Assembly: GCA_033439255.1 (NCBI GenBank)
Contig: CM065887.1
Location: 372,001-436,000, forward strand
DNA from: Hericium rajendrae
Lineage: Eukaryota; Basidiomycota; Agaricomycetes; Russulales; Hericiaceae
Direction of reading: 5' to 3'
Length of the DNA stretch: 64,000 nucleotides
Made by a program: the position numbers and the translations under genes. Positions 11,386 to 23,425 of the stretch are shown here, piece by piece (the stretch's first letter is position 1; each line of letters opens with the position of its first letter). Under the pieces are notes generated by a model that saw nothing but the letters and a program-made list of their open reading frames with translations, searched no databases and was not told where the DNA came from.

Positions 11386-13119
11386 TCATGATACCGGAAG
11401 TTTGATAACTACAACGCCGGGATTCTTCGGGTCCACTTCTGTGTTCAGGTTGTGTCTGCAAAGGCATCAGGATAGGCGCTGAAAGAAATCAACGAGAGCC
11501 ACGTACTCCTGACCCATCACCCTGATAATGGCGAGTTTAAGGACTGGGAGCTTGCCTACCGAGTGGTTGCCCTTGCCGGTGATAACGCGCAGCTCATTTG
11601 CCCCATCGTTCAGCGTGTCGCGCACGGCAACCTCAGTCTGCCTGACGGCTTCGGGGACTCTCAGGCGATGCACATCGATGATGTGAGGTTGTGATGCTAG
11701 ATTGTGAGCTACGCATGAACACCGTCAGCAACCATCGACATCTGCACTGCACCGGATCAACACACCCTTGAAATATCGCCTCGCAGCCTGCCTATGCAGC
11801 GCCATGACGCGTTCATGAGCCTCCTCCTCCTCAACCTTATACCGCACAGCATCCGCATGCCGGCCCTGCTCCAGCGCCCTCTTCCGCTCAACCTTCAGCC
11901 GATCCCGCTCCTTCTCCTCCTTCAACGCCTCCTCGCGCAGCAGATCCGCTCTTGTGATGATAGACCCGCGATTGCCGCCATAGATGATGCTCGACCGCGG
12001 TGTGTCCGCCACATCCACATCCGGCGAGGGCAGGCTGCTCGGGCCCGCGGCCGCGGATGCCTTCTCCATGCGTGTGACCTCGTCGAAGGACGGCGGCGGC
12101 GTCATCCCGCGCGGTTGCATCGACTCGTCCGGGAGCGATATGTCAGTCAGCTCGTCCATGGGCGGCTGGTGCTCGACGATCTCGGGCACGGGCATGGGTG
12201 GTGGCGAGTGCACGAAGGGCTCGGGGACGGGCATGGGCGGTGGGATGGGGAGCGGGGTCGTGTGTGATGTCGGGGTGGGCGCGCGGTCCTCGTAGAGGTC
12301 GTCGATCGACGGGAGGTCGGAGGCCGGGTGCACCAGCTCGAAGCCGTCCACCGACTCGTCCTTCGAGCTGCTGGACGTATTCGATACGCTCGGCGGGAGA
12401 CTCGACGCTGCGACGGGTCTTCGAGGTCGCATGGCGGACGTCGCAGCGGACGACTCGGAGGTGTATCCTGGAAATGCACCGGGGACGCGGCGTCTGCGTA
12501 GTATCGGAGTGGGAGGCGCAAACACAGAAGTGCTAGAACTCCCGTTCGACGTCTGGCCACCGCCACTCGACGATGTCGCCGTGCGCATTGTGGTCCGGGG
12601 AGACTGCATGGTGAAGCGCACACGCGAAATTGTGCTAGCGGATATAGGGAGTTTCGGGAGTTTCGGAAATTTGATGGTGGAGAAGTCGAAGTCCTTGATG
12701 TAACGACGGGTGCGACGGTAGAACCTGCGCATGCTCTTGTCGTACCAGAACGCGGGGGTCACGTCCGAGATGATCATGCCCATGGCTGCCCACAACATGA
12801 CAATGGTCAACCGCGCGAGGCTCTCGGTGAAGAGGAAGTCGACGAAGAGGCGGAAGCCGAAGGCCACATAGGGATCGAATGACCTGGGCCATTTTTCCAG
12901 GAAATGATAGAGGACGGCACCTTCCCAGAGACCCACCAACGAACTGCCCACCCGTTGATTGTGATGGCTTGCGGAGTCGACGATGACGCGCAGACAAAGA
13001 CCTAGTCCAATCGCAATGATGCTGTCCATAGCGAAGAGAGACATATGAGCATGGCGGGGTTGCAGCGCGGCTGCAGCGTGTAGAGCGGAATAAAATGGAT
13101 AACCGGGGATACCGCTCAT
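11386..13119 (-). CDS. Smr-domain protein with N-terminal membrane segments
   Basis: The C-terminus carries a DUF1771-like helix (HADAVRYKVEEEEAHERVMA) followed, across an intron, by an Smr domain with IDVHRLRVPEAV and VITGKGNHS. Smr domains are nucleases or nucleic-acid binders of the MutS2/Cue2 kind. The usual LDLHGL motif reads IDVHRL here (G to R). The last exon ends VDPKNPGVVVIKLPVS. The first ~150 residues contain at least three hydrophobic segments (for example LWAAMGMIISDV), and a long Ser/Pro-rich linker separates them from the Smr part. The first good ATG is at 13119 (MSGIPGYPFY). A CACTA transposon begins 52 bases upstream, so the native promoter is probably displaced. Confidence 0.8.
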
Positions 13120-13168
13120 GGCATCTTCAACAAACGACTGATGGCCAAACAAAGAGTTGTTTGGCCTC

Positions 13169-13171
13169 AGC
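13169..13171. repeat. Target-site duplication AGC, left copy
   Basis: The bases AGC directly precede the left terminus CACTGCGTTGA of the CACTA element. The same AGC follows the right terminus at 21319-21321. A 3-bp duplication is the standard footprint of CACTA/EnSpm insertion. Confidence 0.8.
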
Positions 13172-13182
13172 CACTGCGTTGA
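13172..13182 (+). repeat. CACTA element left terminal inverted repeat
   Basis: CACTGCGTTGA, perfectly inverted relative to 21308-21318. The canonical CACTA start is CACTG here. Confidence 0.8.
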
Positions 13183-13253
13183 GGCTCGTCGTAGAGTAGA
13201 CTGGCGTGAGAATACCTAGCCCGACGTAGCCGAACCTAAACCAATGCCTGCGT

Positions 13254-13300
13254 TTAGGCGCCCTACGCCCACGGCGTCCAGGACGTTGTTAGGCGCCCTA
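13254..13300. repeat. Subterminal repeat pair in the CACTA left end
   Basis: TTAGGCGCCCTA occurs at 13254-13265 and again at 13289-13300. Short repeats just inside the termini are typical of CACTA elements, where an element-encoded protein binds them. I did not find an exact copy at the right end, although TAGGCG recurs near 21115. Confidence 0.5.
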
Positions 13301-14420
13301 TCTCCGCCTCGACAACGACAAGTTCAGCTCGTATATATCAACTTCTTGCAGGTTATCCTAGGCCCTCCTAGGAATGCTAACCGGTACCGTTACATCAAAC
13401 TTATCTCTACACATGTGTTTAGTAGTCATGGAACAAAGTACACCTAGGCAATGTAGCTATCCCCGCTTCCCCGCACCTGCCGGCAAGCGCAATATGTAAC
13501 CTGCCGAGGTATGTTTCCCGTCGATGGTAACTGCATCTAGCTTTGTTGCTGAACGGCCTCCGAATTTCCGGCATATATCGAATGCAGCGCCCTTTTTTGA
13601 CCTGCAGGACTGTCAATATGACCCTCGATTTGCCTCCGTTGGTCTGAGTCTCGCCCTTGTCGTCATCAATGCGTCCCTTTTGACTCGTGCTCAAATACTC
13701 GAAGGGCCGCCGTTGGTGACTGGACTTGCTCGGAGGTCGAGGCCGTGAGTTAAATAAACATAAATACATATGCTAGGATGTCTTCTGTCCAAGCTGATTG
13801 AAAAGGAACAATGTAGATATCATTTTTTTTGACAGATAGGTATTCATACTATTTCGAGAGGCAGAGAGGCATTACAGTGCACCGACGTCTCCAATGTCAG
13901 ACGATGAAACGGCAATGGTGCCGGTGAGACGGCAGTTGTTGAATCGAAATGTTACCATTGAGATTTTCGAGAGAAATGGCAGTGGTGTCAGGTCACGGAC
14001 AATGCGACAGGTTATCGTAAGGGATCGCATGAGCTGCACGCAGGACCTGAACGTTAGCCTGAACTGGCTCGAGAAAGCGAGCGAAACGTCGACAAAAATT
14101 CAGATCTCAGAACGCAACGTACGCAACCGTGGGAGACATTTTCGCGCTGGTGATCACAGGGAGATCAATTGATCGAATGACGTGTACCGTATGACGAGAG
14201 AGTCTACCAGAAATGGAACTTTTTACTATAAAAGTCCTTTGTTTGTCCAGACGCTGTGCCTGCAGCCGTTCCTGACACTATTATGGGTTGCGTGTGCTTG
14301 CTCTCCGAGCAAGGATGCGACGTGCTGGTAGATTTTCGCTGCTAGTCACCTATGGCATCCCCCTCGGTACATTTTTGCTGCCCTCTCTGTTAAATGCACG
14401 GGATCCTAAAGTTCTGATTT
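13301..14420. other. CACTA 5' non-coding region
   Basis: About 1.1 kb lies between the left terminus and the transposase ATG. It probably contains the transposase promoter. An open frame at 13894-14172 has no recognisable similarity, and I do not call it a gene. Confidence 0.5.
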
Positions 14421-17400
14421 ATGCAGGCGCAGACAGACGACGTAAATGAGACGGACCATGAAACGGGACCAGACAACCCCTCATTCACCTTAGAATCGCC
14501 TCGGCCTGTACCTGGGAGTGAGGGTAGAAGAGGCCTGTTCCGCAGCAGTACACCTGCTCAACGTGGTCGAGGTTCTTATCGAGGACGCAGCCAGATATCT
14601 ATATCACCGATTTCACGGGGCATTCCACGCTCCTCTTCTATAACGGCTCCACCTACGCGAAATTCACCGTACGCAAGGGCACTCGCGCGTGCTGCATCGT
14701 TTGATACGCATTTATCTCGCTCTTCCAGCCATGCCCATCAACGACGCGGTGATCGCATGGAGGAAGACGCAGAGATGACCAGCCCATTCGAGTTTGGCTT
14801 GGGTTCTTTGGAAACACCGTCAATAGCTGTCAATCAGGCTATTCAGGCTCCTCACCTCACTCCTTGTTCAGACCTTCCAGCCCGAAACTGCTCTTCTTCG
14901 CCGCCTTCTCCTATGACTTCTCCACCTGACATCGTTATGAGTACGCCTCGCCGTCGCAAGCCAGTGACTCGCCAGCATTCCGATTCTGACAATGACGATG
15001 CCAACGCGACATTTCAAACCACGCCGCCAGAAATGGAGCTCCGATCTGTCAACTTGAACGGACTGTATGATGACCCCGACGATATGCACGAAGTTGTCCG
15101 CCGCCTTCAAGAGTTGGAAATTGGGCCGGATCCACCACCTCAACGTATCATATCCCACCCTGTTCATCTCACTACTACACCCCTCTCGTACCCTGATATC
15201 CTCAAGCCTGGGCGACGCCCACGAGAAGCTTACAAGTCCAGTCATAGCATGTGGTTTGCTCGATTGCTCATGGCGTTGGTCACCTTCCTACATACCCGAC
15301 ACCATATATCATTTCGGGCATGCGCAATCATTCTCACATGCATGAATATGTTATTCATTGCGCTAACACTACTGGACCGACGCAACCCTATGCCTTCCAC
15401 GCTCAACACGGTCTTGGACCGCTTCGACCTGACGGACCGCTTCGAAATCCGCCCGACATGTCATTTGTGCCATACCTCATTCCCAGAAGACTCGCCGGAA
15501 GGTGATGTGTGTTTGGTATGTGGAGTAGAACTCTACAAGCCTGTTACTCGGTCGCTTCTCGAACGAGTTACCATGCGCGATGGATCAAATCAGAAGCTCA
15601 CTCCGTTACTTGTGACGCCAGTGCGTGCATTGTCGTCTTCGCTAGTAGATTTTCTTGCTCGGCCTGGGATCGAAAGACACCTAGAGGAATGGAGAGCGCT
15701 TCCACCACCCAAAAACGGCGAATATCGAGACATGCCTGATGGCGCAGTCTGGAATACCATCAATGCACACGATGGACAAAAGTTCTTCGAGAAGTCGGGG
15801 GCAACATTGCAAGAGGAAGGAGAACTGCGGATTGGCGTGACGATGAGCCTTGATTGGTCCGTCCTTGCTATTAACGTTGTTCGCAGTATTAATGCTAAGG
15901 CAGCAGGTTTGGGCGGAACACAAGTGCATATGGTCCCAGCCATTCATCTGGTGCCCTCTCATTTTGTGTCTCAAATTTGCCACCTGAGCTTCGGTGTGTT
16001 TCAATCTAAGTACTGTTCACTAGCGTCGTTCTCATACATGAACAGGTACTCAGTGAGAAACATGATAATTGGCTGCATGACACCGGGTCCGAAGGAACCA
16101 ACCGCTGAGCAATTGCAACAGTATCTACGAATATTTGTCGACGATCTATTGAAGCTCTGGGAACACGGCGTCCGCATCAGTACACCCGAGTATCCCCAAG
16201 GTTTGTCGTCATCTTGATGATGAGGAAACATTACGAGTAGCCATGGTGACATTAGACTCCATTGCAGGTCGTCTCGTGCGAGTCGTCTTGCTTGCAATCA
16301 TTTGCGATCATCCAGCCATGTGCAAGATGGCCGGATTTGCTGATCACGGCCACAGGAATTCTCCTTGCACAAAGTGCAAGGTTCCTTCGCATGAATTATA
16401 CTCGGAGAAGAGTCTAGCAGGCGGTATGAAGTGAGATATAAATGCTGTCATTTTTGTTCTAATATTTCTTGATAGGATATGAACCTCGCACGTCCGAGGA
16501 GCATCGCAAGTTGGCATACGAGTGGCAAGCACTTCCCATTGAAGAACGAGAAGAATTCTTCAAGCTCCACGGAACTAGATGGACAGAATTTGCTCGGCTT
16601 CCGTACTTCGATCTCGTGCGATGCACCATAGTTGATCCGATGCATAACTTAATGCTTGGTCCGTTCACATCAGGCTGGACTCCGTAAATAACTTCGTAGC
16701 TGATGAGTTGTCTTTGCAGGGGTTGTTCGTACGCAGTGGTTTAGCCAATGGATAAAGGGTACTTCAGCGCTTCGGGCATCAACAGATCGACGAGCTCGTG
16801 AGCTGGATGTTATTCATCGCTTCATGGACTCGGTATGTGTTCTTTATTTTCTCTTGGGTACTGGGATGCATCTAATACATCCTTCCACAGTTTGAATCTC
16901 CGTTGTGGGCAGGACAATTGCCTGTTCGCGTTGGCGAACCTGCGGGCGGAAGCCTCAGTGCAGATGAATACAAATCCTTTGTAACGATGTCTTTACCACT
17001 TATAGTACGTCTTCATGTCCATCACCGATACGCTTACAATTCACAACACATTGCTTTCAGATTCCTACAATTTGGGACGACTTCCTTCCCGAAGCTGAGC
17101 GTGATTATGCACGGGCACGTGAACGATATAAACGGGACTACGCAAAGTACGAAAAGGACTTCGCCGCTTGGGAGAAAGATGAACAAGAACGTGATTTGGC
17201 TGAGCAACAAGCCGCAACTTCATCGTTGCGTGGCAGACTTTTGTCTGGCGGTATACGAAAGAAGTACAACAAAGGTCCAGCAAAGAAAGCTAAAAAGACA
17301 AAGGAGAAGCCGCAACCACCCAAGGCTGCTCTGCCAAGAATGCAGGCGAACGAGCCGGTCAACTTCCTGCGACTGGCAACTGCGATGAAGATCATGGTCA

Positions 17401-18757
17401 GTCGCACGATTGACGACTTCAGTATCAACCGTGCTTCACTACTGTTCCGAGATTTTCTCTTTGGCTTCAAAGAGGTATGTAACATGAACTTCTATACTAT
17501 CTGCGTTGAGTATATTAACTGGCTCCTAGCTATATGGAGAGAGCGCAATGAAACCGAACTTTCACTGGGCAGTTCATACGCCTGATCAATTTCACGACTT
17601 CGGCCCAGTTGCAAATTTTTGGAACTTCCTCGGCGAAAGACTGAATAAGATCTTGAAAAACTTCAATAGCAATGGCTGGGTTGGCGGGCAATTGGAAGTC
17701 TCCATGATGCGGGCCTTTGCACGCGATGTCGAGTTTGAGGCTCTGGTCAGTAAAAGTGTAGCTTTCTTTCTATGTTCATCATATTCTGATGCACAACCAT
17801 TGCAAAGCTCTCTGATGTACTTGCTTCGACACGCGCATGCGACTCCTTCGAAGATGATGTGACACATAAGATCATCTCCGTATTGTTGTCGACTCGGGCA
17901 GAGTCAGCTGGAACCATACAAGATCTTTCCTCACGGGGCACATGTACGTCATTCGGCACTTGTTCCATTTGGATGTGATCTGATTTATGTTCTGGCATTT
18001 AGCGTATAGTGGAACTCGTGTCGAAGTAGGTCCGCACGTTGTGTCAAGTGGACCACATCTACTGTCGGATTCGGCTCGCGCTGCACTATATCAGCATTAC
18101 AATGCACGCGGGGAGGATCAGCGTGTCCAATATCCTCTTGAGTTGAATGCCCCCGATCATATTCCAATCCTCAATGCAACTGCAGATTTTCATCAGTATG
18201 CTCTCCTCGATGGGCGACGTATCACTCCGCTCGCTCAGAACTTGCGTCAGAATTTGGGATCATCCATTGTCAAAGTCGAGTGGGAAGGTCAGATGCATGC
18301 CGGGGAAATTGTTACGGTTTTCTATCATAACCAGGAAGGGATCCACGATCCTACCTTATTTGCAGAGGTGCGCTGGATGAAGCATCTTCCTGACTTCTGT
18401 CCTGTGGATGATGACCCATGGGCGGACTTGTACGTGTTTTGTTATCCTCATGTTTTTTTTCAGCCAATTTGACTGTTGCTTTACTAGTCCAGAACTTGAA
18501 GTCGAATGCTGGGAATTTGGCATCTATCATGAATCGAATCATCTCCCGAGTATTCCACCAGCAGTTATCGACTTCAATTGTGTTCGCTGCCAGCTCGCAC
18601 GTGGCATCATCAAGTCTGCTAACTCGGTGGCGATGTGGATTACCACAACAATGGAGAGGGTAAGTCTCCCAATGTCAAGTGTCAAACGTAACAAATTGAC
18701 ATAATTGTAATATAGCACGCAGTAGCATACAGTGCATTATATTCTGACGAGCTATAA
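14421..18757 (+). CDS. Tnp2-type transposase of the CACTA element
   Basis: Cuts and moves the element. The protein opens with about 250 low-complexity residues, then a helix with HTRHHISFRACA, a zinc ribbon CHLCH...CLVC, and the catalytic block SLDW/FGRNTSAYGPSHSSGAL, created by removing an intron after 'SLDW'. Next come MTPGPKEPTAEQL, CTKCKVPSHE, and FDLVRCTIVDPMHNLMLG, the signature of the tnp2 family. Further exons carry KPNFHWAVHTPDQF and a C-terminal region with VECWEFGIYHESN. The last intron (18660-18715) leads to a short exon ending at TAA 18757. All inferred introns are short and keep frame, so the gene looks intact. Start ATG 14421 is the first in frame. Confidence 0.85.
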
Positions 18758-18795
18758 GGGCATGCCATTCTATGTAATTAGAGCTCAAAATTGCC

Positions 18796-20865
18796 TCAAT
18801 TATCTTGCAATTCTGCGCCCTCACTTCCGGTGCCCGATACACCAGCACGGCTCTCATCCTGGTCAGAATACCACTCAGGATTACCCCACTTGTACCAGTC
18901 CATGAGCAACGGCTTGTATTCAGGCATGTCCTTGTGCTCTTCGTACCATTCTTGATTGATGCCAAAATTGAATGGGGCATTCTTTGATGGCGCAGCGTCA
19001 GTGTAACGCTCTGTCGTTCGGATACGGATGGTCAATGATCGAGCAGCGGCCGGCTGACGGCTGGCTTCACACATGTGATGCGACCGATGCATTATCTCGG
19101 CGTACTACATTAATGATGAGTATACAGTCAATCTTAATTGCGAGAGCCTTTACCTTGTCTGAACGCCATCGCGGCTTTATGTTCTCGAAAAAGCGCATCT
19201 GCCCAAAGGACTGAGGGTCGAGCTTGGCCGGATCCATTCCTGCTTCGTGCGCCATTCGTCTTTTCCAGTCATCAAAGCTTTCTGATGCTTCATCCTCCGG
19301 ACCCGATGCGTCATCGGACATATGATCATCGTACATGAGGATGGAGGGATTATAACCATATTTAGCTTCATATACCTCTGATATTCCCATGCGCTGTTTC
19401 TGCTTCTGTTCTTTTATTAGCATGCCACCACGGGATGCGTACAAGTCAACAAGAAAGGCCTACCTCCTTGCGACGCTGATACCATCGCCCACTTTGCTGA
19501 TGCGCCATCTTCTTCAATTTCGCCGCAGGAATAATCTGTGCTCGCCAGTCCTTCTTGAAAGTGTGAAACGAGGCCTTCGCAAACTTCTCGACCGTGGCTC
19601 TGCTCCAATGGAACCGAGGGTTAGCAAGGCTTTCGGGGGCCTTGTCGGGATCCTAGCGTAATGGCCACTTTTATCAGTGCGACAACAGCAGATAGCAAGG
19701 GAAACCTCACCTTAAATTCTTCGCAAATGAGCTTGGCGACGAGGCGGAAGATAGCGACATTCGTTTGGTGGTTGACATCCTGTCTGAAGTCTGGCGTGCG
19801 ATATGCCTCCTTTGTCACCGAGTTCAGGCGTTCTTCATTTGGATCCGGCCATAGATCCTTTCCGAAAATACCGCAGACAAAGCGAAATTTCTTCGTCGTT
19901 GCATTCTAGCACGAGAAGCAGTTAGCACATCATGATCTGAGCCAGATGGCATAGATAAGTCATGCCGCACCTGAAGCTCTCGCCGAGCCGTTTGCGCGTC
20001 GTCACTGAGCCCATTACTCTTGCCTAAGTCCTCTTGACGAGAATGTGCTTGCGGTAAGACCAGCTCGGTTGCATTCTCATGTGACCCCACTAGGCCACGT
20101 CGTACACGATCGAGCGCGTGTCGCTTCGCCTTCGCACTACCGCCACGTGTTGCGGGTGTGCCGCGCTCGACCTGGTGATTGTGATTGGGTGGGCGCAGCT
20201 GCTCCTGCTCATGTTCAAGGTGATTGATTTTGTCCATCAACTGCTGCTGATTCTCGAGTAGATCTTCGAGGGATAGCTCGGGCAGCGGTGGGGGGAGTTC
20301 ACGAGTGCTAAAACACATGATCAGCATTCTCATCCTTGCATAAGAAACGAGGCACACACGTACTCTACGTAACGGCGCTGATAACGAGCTGGTGGCGTTG
20401 GTGAACGAGCGCGGCGCATGGGCAAGCCCGCACCTGGCAGCCTATTGCCCGGAGGAGAACGAGAGCGCGAGCGCGCCGGCCATGCTGAGTCCAGGCGGAA
20501 AGGTCTATCGTGGATGTATTCAATTGATGGCCAACATTGCACAGGATATCTGTGTACCTACCGATACGCTGGTTGAGCAGAGGCCCTGTAGCTACCAGAA
20601 TCTCTCCGGGTACGCTCTTCTGGCAATCTCCTTTCAGACCTGCTGTGAATGAAGTGCACAATGTTGTAAGCTTGGTCCGCAAGACTGTGAGCAGGGACGG
20701 GACGAACCTTCGACCACGAGGGCTGTTCTCAATAGGTGCCATCGCATTTCGATTGTGATTGATCGGTGTTGCTGGATACGGCTCTCCTTGAGGGCCATCG
20801 CGTCGAGGGTCGTGGACATACACCGAATGTTCCCGGGGTCCAGAACTGTGAACGCGTCCTTGCAT
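18796..20865 (-). CDS. CACTA accessory gene, function unknown
   Basis: Convergent with the transposase; the two stop codons are only 39 bases apart. The start at 20865 gives MQGRVHSSGPREHS, a Ser/Arg/Pro-rich head, and a short coiled coil (LENQQQLMDKINHLEHEQE). After further introns follow a conserved-looking middle (KDLWPDPNEERLNSVTKEAY, RFHWSRATVEKFAKASFHTF) and a tail with KPLLMDWYKWGNPEW. No catalytic motif is evident. Its place in the element matches the second gene of plant CACTA elements (TnpA, which binds subterminal repeats), but sequence similarity to TnpA is not visible and the analogy is inference. Confidence 0.7.
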
Positions 20866-21307
20866 CTCAGACTAAGCTGATGCGCAGATGTTAGGGGACG
20901 GGCAAGTGCAACAGGACCGGGTCAACTTTTCCTGACTCATTTATAGCCAGAGTGCTTGCCGACCTTTGTTGATCGCCTCTCAACGTGTCGAAAGTCGCGT
21001 TCCAGCCATGTGACCGTGAATGAGGGGGCTTTGGGGGGGAGTCGAGTGATGTCACAGGGCATCAAATGTAGCTTAACACGGTATGGATTAGCAAGGCATC
21101 GACAGACATTGGCTAGGCGAGGTATAACGACCTCGACGAGGGTCAGTGTAGCTCATCTGATAGGGATCGATGGTAGGATGACTAGGATGGGCTAAACCAA
21201 ACTACGGCCGCCTTTACAGGTTGATTGTTACCGCGCCTCGACCCGGTCGGAGTACCAACGTTATCACCACCTAAATCGTCCTGTCCCAAGCACGTGTACT
21301 GAGCCGT

Positions 21308-21318
21308 TCAACGCAGTG
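21308..21318 (-). repeat. CACTA element right terminal inverted repeat
   Basis: TCAACGCAGTG, the exact reverse complement of the left terminus. It is followed directly by the AGC target duplication. Confidence 0.8.
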
Positions 21319-21321
21319 AGC
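21319..21321. repeat. Target-site duplication AGC, right copy
   Basis: Matches the AGC at 13169-13171 across the CACTA insertion. Confidence 0.8.
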
Positions 21322-21567
21322 TAGGCACATCTTCTCATCTCGACAGTGACCATGTACGCGAGTAGCCAATGTTCGACAGGAACAAGAGTGCATTTGAATT
21401 GAACGAGTCATGTACAAGAAACTACAACCCCAGACGGAGGTAAAACGGAACCAGATTAGCGAGATCGGCAGATCGCCCCCGCCAAAACAACACCCAAGAA
21501 AACGAAAACGCTCCAAATAAATACTATCATACAGACTCCAGCGGCAACGCAGTATCAATACAGATCA

Positions 21568-23425
21568 TCACACAAAACTGAGTATCTGGATCCTCCCGTC
21601 TCGACCCCCAATCACAATGCGCCCGACGGTGTCGTCCATCGCAAATGCCACCATGCGATATTGGCGCGTCGAGATCTCACCCATGCCAACCTTGGTTGCA
21701 TACACCTCCTTGTCTCGCGTGCACAGGTCGAGAGCCCACTCTTTCCTAGGCTGGCGATCCTTCTCTACCACATCCACGAGTGAAGCTTTTACGTCAAACC
21801 CGACAAAGCAGCGCGCGGCGTGGACCGAACGCCCATTCGTCTGATTCCGTGTCTCAAGCCAGAAACCCTTCCCGTTCCTCCCGACCACGAAATTAGCACA
21901 TGAAGGCGCCACAGGGTAGACTTGTGCTGGGACCGAGAACATGCACGGGAGGTTAGGAATACCCATATGGCCCTGCACCTCGGCTGGCACAGACTCCTGA
22001 GGTCGCGGGTGGGCATCGATCTTCCGGATGTATTCCCGACCGCCTTCGCAGATGCGCAAGAGGATCGTCAAGGGGTTGAACTGCCACTGGCAGCTCTCGT
22101 CGCCAGCGAGTTCATGTTCGACGATAATCGCCTCTTTCGCCACCCTCGGCAGAGGCAGGAAGCCAGCAGCGAGTGGTGCGGTGGATGCGAGGGGGAGACC
22201 TTCTTCGTCAAACTCGAGGACGGGAAGAAGGTTGATATAACCTTGTCGGACAACCAAGACATGATTGCGGATGAGTTTCGCAGCGAGCACACTGTCGTTC
22301 TAGACGGAACGGACAATATGAGCTCGATGATAGAAGATAAGCGATGCTGCTCACCATGGGCACAGGCGGTTGACTGGACGACAGCCGGTAGAAGTTTTCT
22401 GGGCGTCGCCAGCTCCATACTGCAATAGGATCCGAAAGAATTGCACGATCCCCACGAAGACAGTAGAGCGGCGCTGAGGGACCCTGGAGATTCGTCCGCT
22501 TACACAAGACATTGAACCGCCCATGAAATCTGTCCAGGGACCATGCTTCAATGGTCTTGGTTGGCCTGAAAACACAACAATGAGAGTGAGCCCCATGAAA
22601 TGATGAGGAACACGTACGCAACGCCATTAGGGCTAGGCGGGCGAGTAAGGTGCACGGAGTGAGCGAGGACAAGCATGGCCTCATTGCTCGGATCCTCATT
22701 GACTATCAAGCCATCAAGCTTCCTTCCGAACGGCAGCGTCCTCTCTGCGACTACGAATGCCTCAGATCCCCTCAGCGGGACCTCCCAGCATACCACGCGA
22801 TTCATGCCCGACACAGTGATAAGCAGCTCTCCGTTATGCCCGGGCAGGAAGATGACCTGCGACACCGCATGCGGGTGCGCGCGCGATAGCCCCTCCGGCT
22901 CCACCTGCGGGGGCGCGTCCTCATCCTCCGATTTATGGATCTGGAACTCAACGCATCGTCTGGGCCGTGGATGATCGGAGCACCAGTTCCCATGAAACCG
23001 CGCGGCGTGCAACGCACATATCTCGAGTTCCTTGGCAGTCAGAAGCGGGATGTCCGCGATCGGCGTCGGCAGCGGGATGCTCTTGTCCAAGATATGGTGT
23101 TTCAAGGCGTCCGACCATACCCAGCGCAGCTTGGTGACGGAGGAGAAGCGCTTGGAGGTCTGCAGGGCGTCTCAGAGGCGGTGTCAGTCTGGGCAGGTGC
23201 ATCACGACGCACCTTCCTCAGGGCGACGATGTCGTCGACACCGATATAACTGATGATGAGCAGAAGGACGTCGTCGGGCAGTGAGGATAGGCAAGCGCCC
23301 GGGCGCTCTCCGCCCAAGATGGAACGAGATCCGAAGCCACTGCGCTTCAGCAGCACGGCTGGAGGCTGCTGCATAGACGATACGGCGTTGAGACCGCCAA
23401 AGACTTTGGCGAGTCCTATGGCCAT
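21568..23425 (-). CDS. F-box protein with beta-propeller-like C-terminal region
   Basis: Probable substrate adaptor of an SCF ubiquitin ligase. The N-terminus (MAIGLAKVFGGLNAVSS) leads to an F-box, LSSLPDDVLLLIISYIG and VDDIVALRK, which continues across a 50-60 base intron with TSKRFSSVTKLRWVW. The rest holds beta-strand repeats of a degenerate propeller (VSQVIFLPGHNGELLITVSG, VVCWEVPL) and ends GRIVIGGRDGRIQILSFV. The start is the ATG at 23425; the frame continues upstream without a clear ATG. The target is unknown. Its stop codon is about 250 bases from the CACTA right terminus. Confidence 0.8.

Larger units (their letters stand above)
13172..21318 (+). mobile_element. CACTA (EnSpm-type) DNA transposon, complete-looking, 8147 bp
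   Basis: The ends are an inverted repeat: CACTGCGTTGA at 13172 and its reverse complement ending at 21318. The match resumes as GGCTC after a 2-base gap on one side. The element is flanked by a 3-bp AGC duplication. It contains a Tnp2-type transposase gene on the plus strand and a convergent second gene on the minus strand, the two-gene plan seen in basidiomycete CACTA elements. Both genes read open once short introns are removed, so it may be young and possibly still mobile. It splits the short interval between the F-box gene and the Smr gene. Confidence 0.85.

Noticed and set aside
11725-13152. Smr protein start at 13152
   Set aside because: The codon there is TTG. The first in-frame ATG is at 13119.
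13894-14172. Small gene inside the CACTA left region
   Set aside because: 92-residue frame without similarity, in element non-coding sequence.
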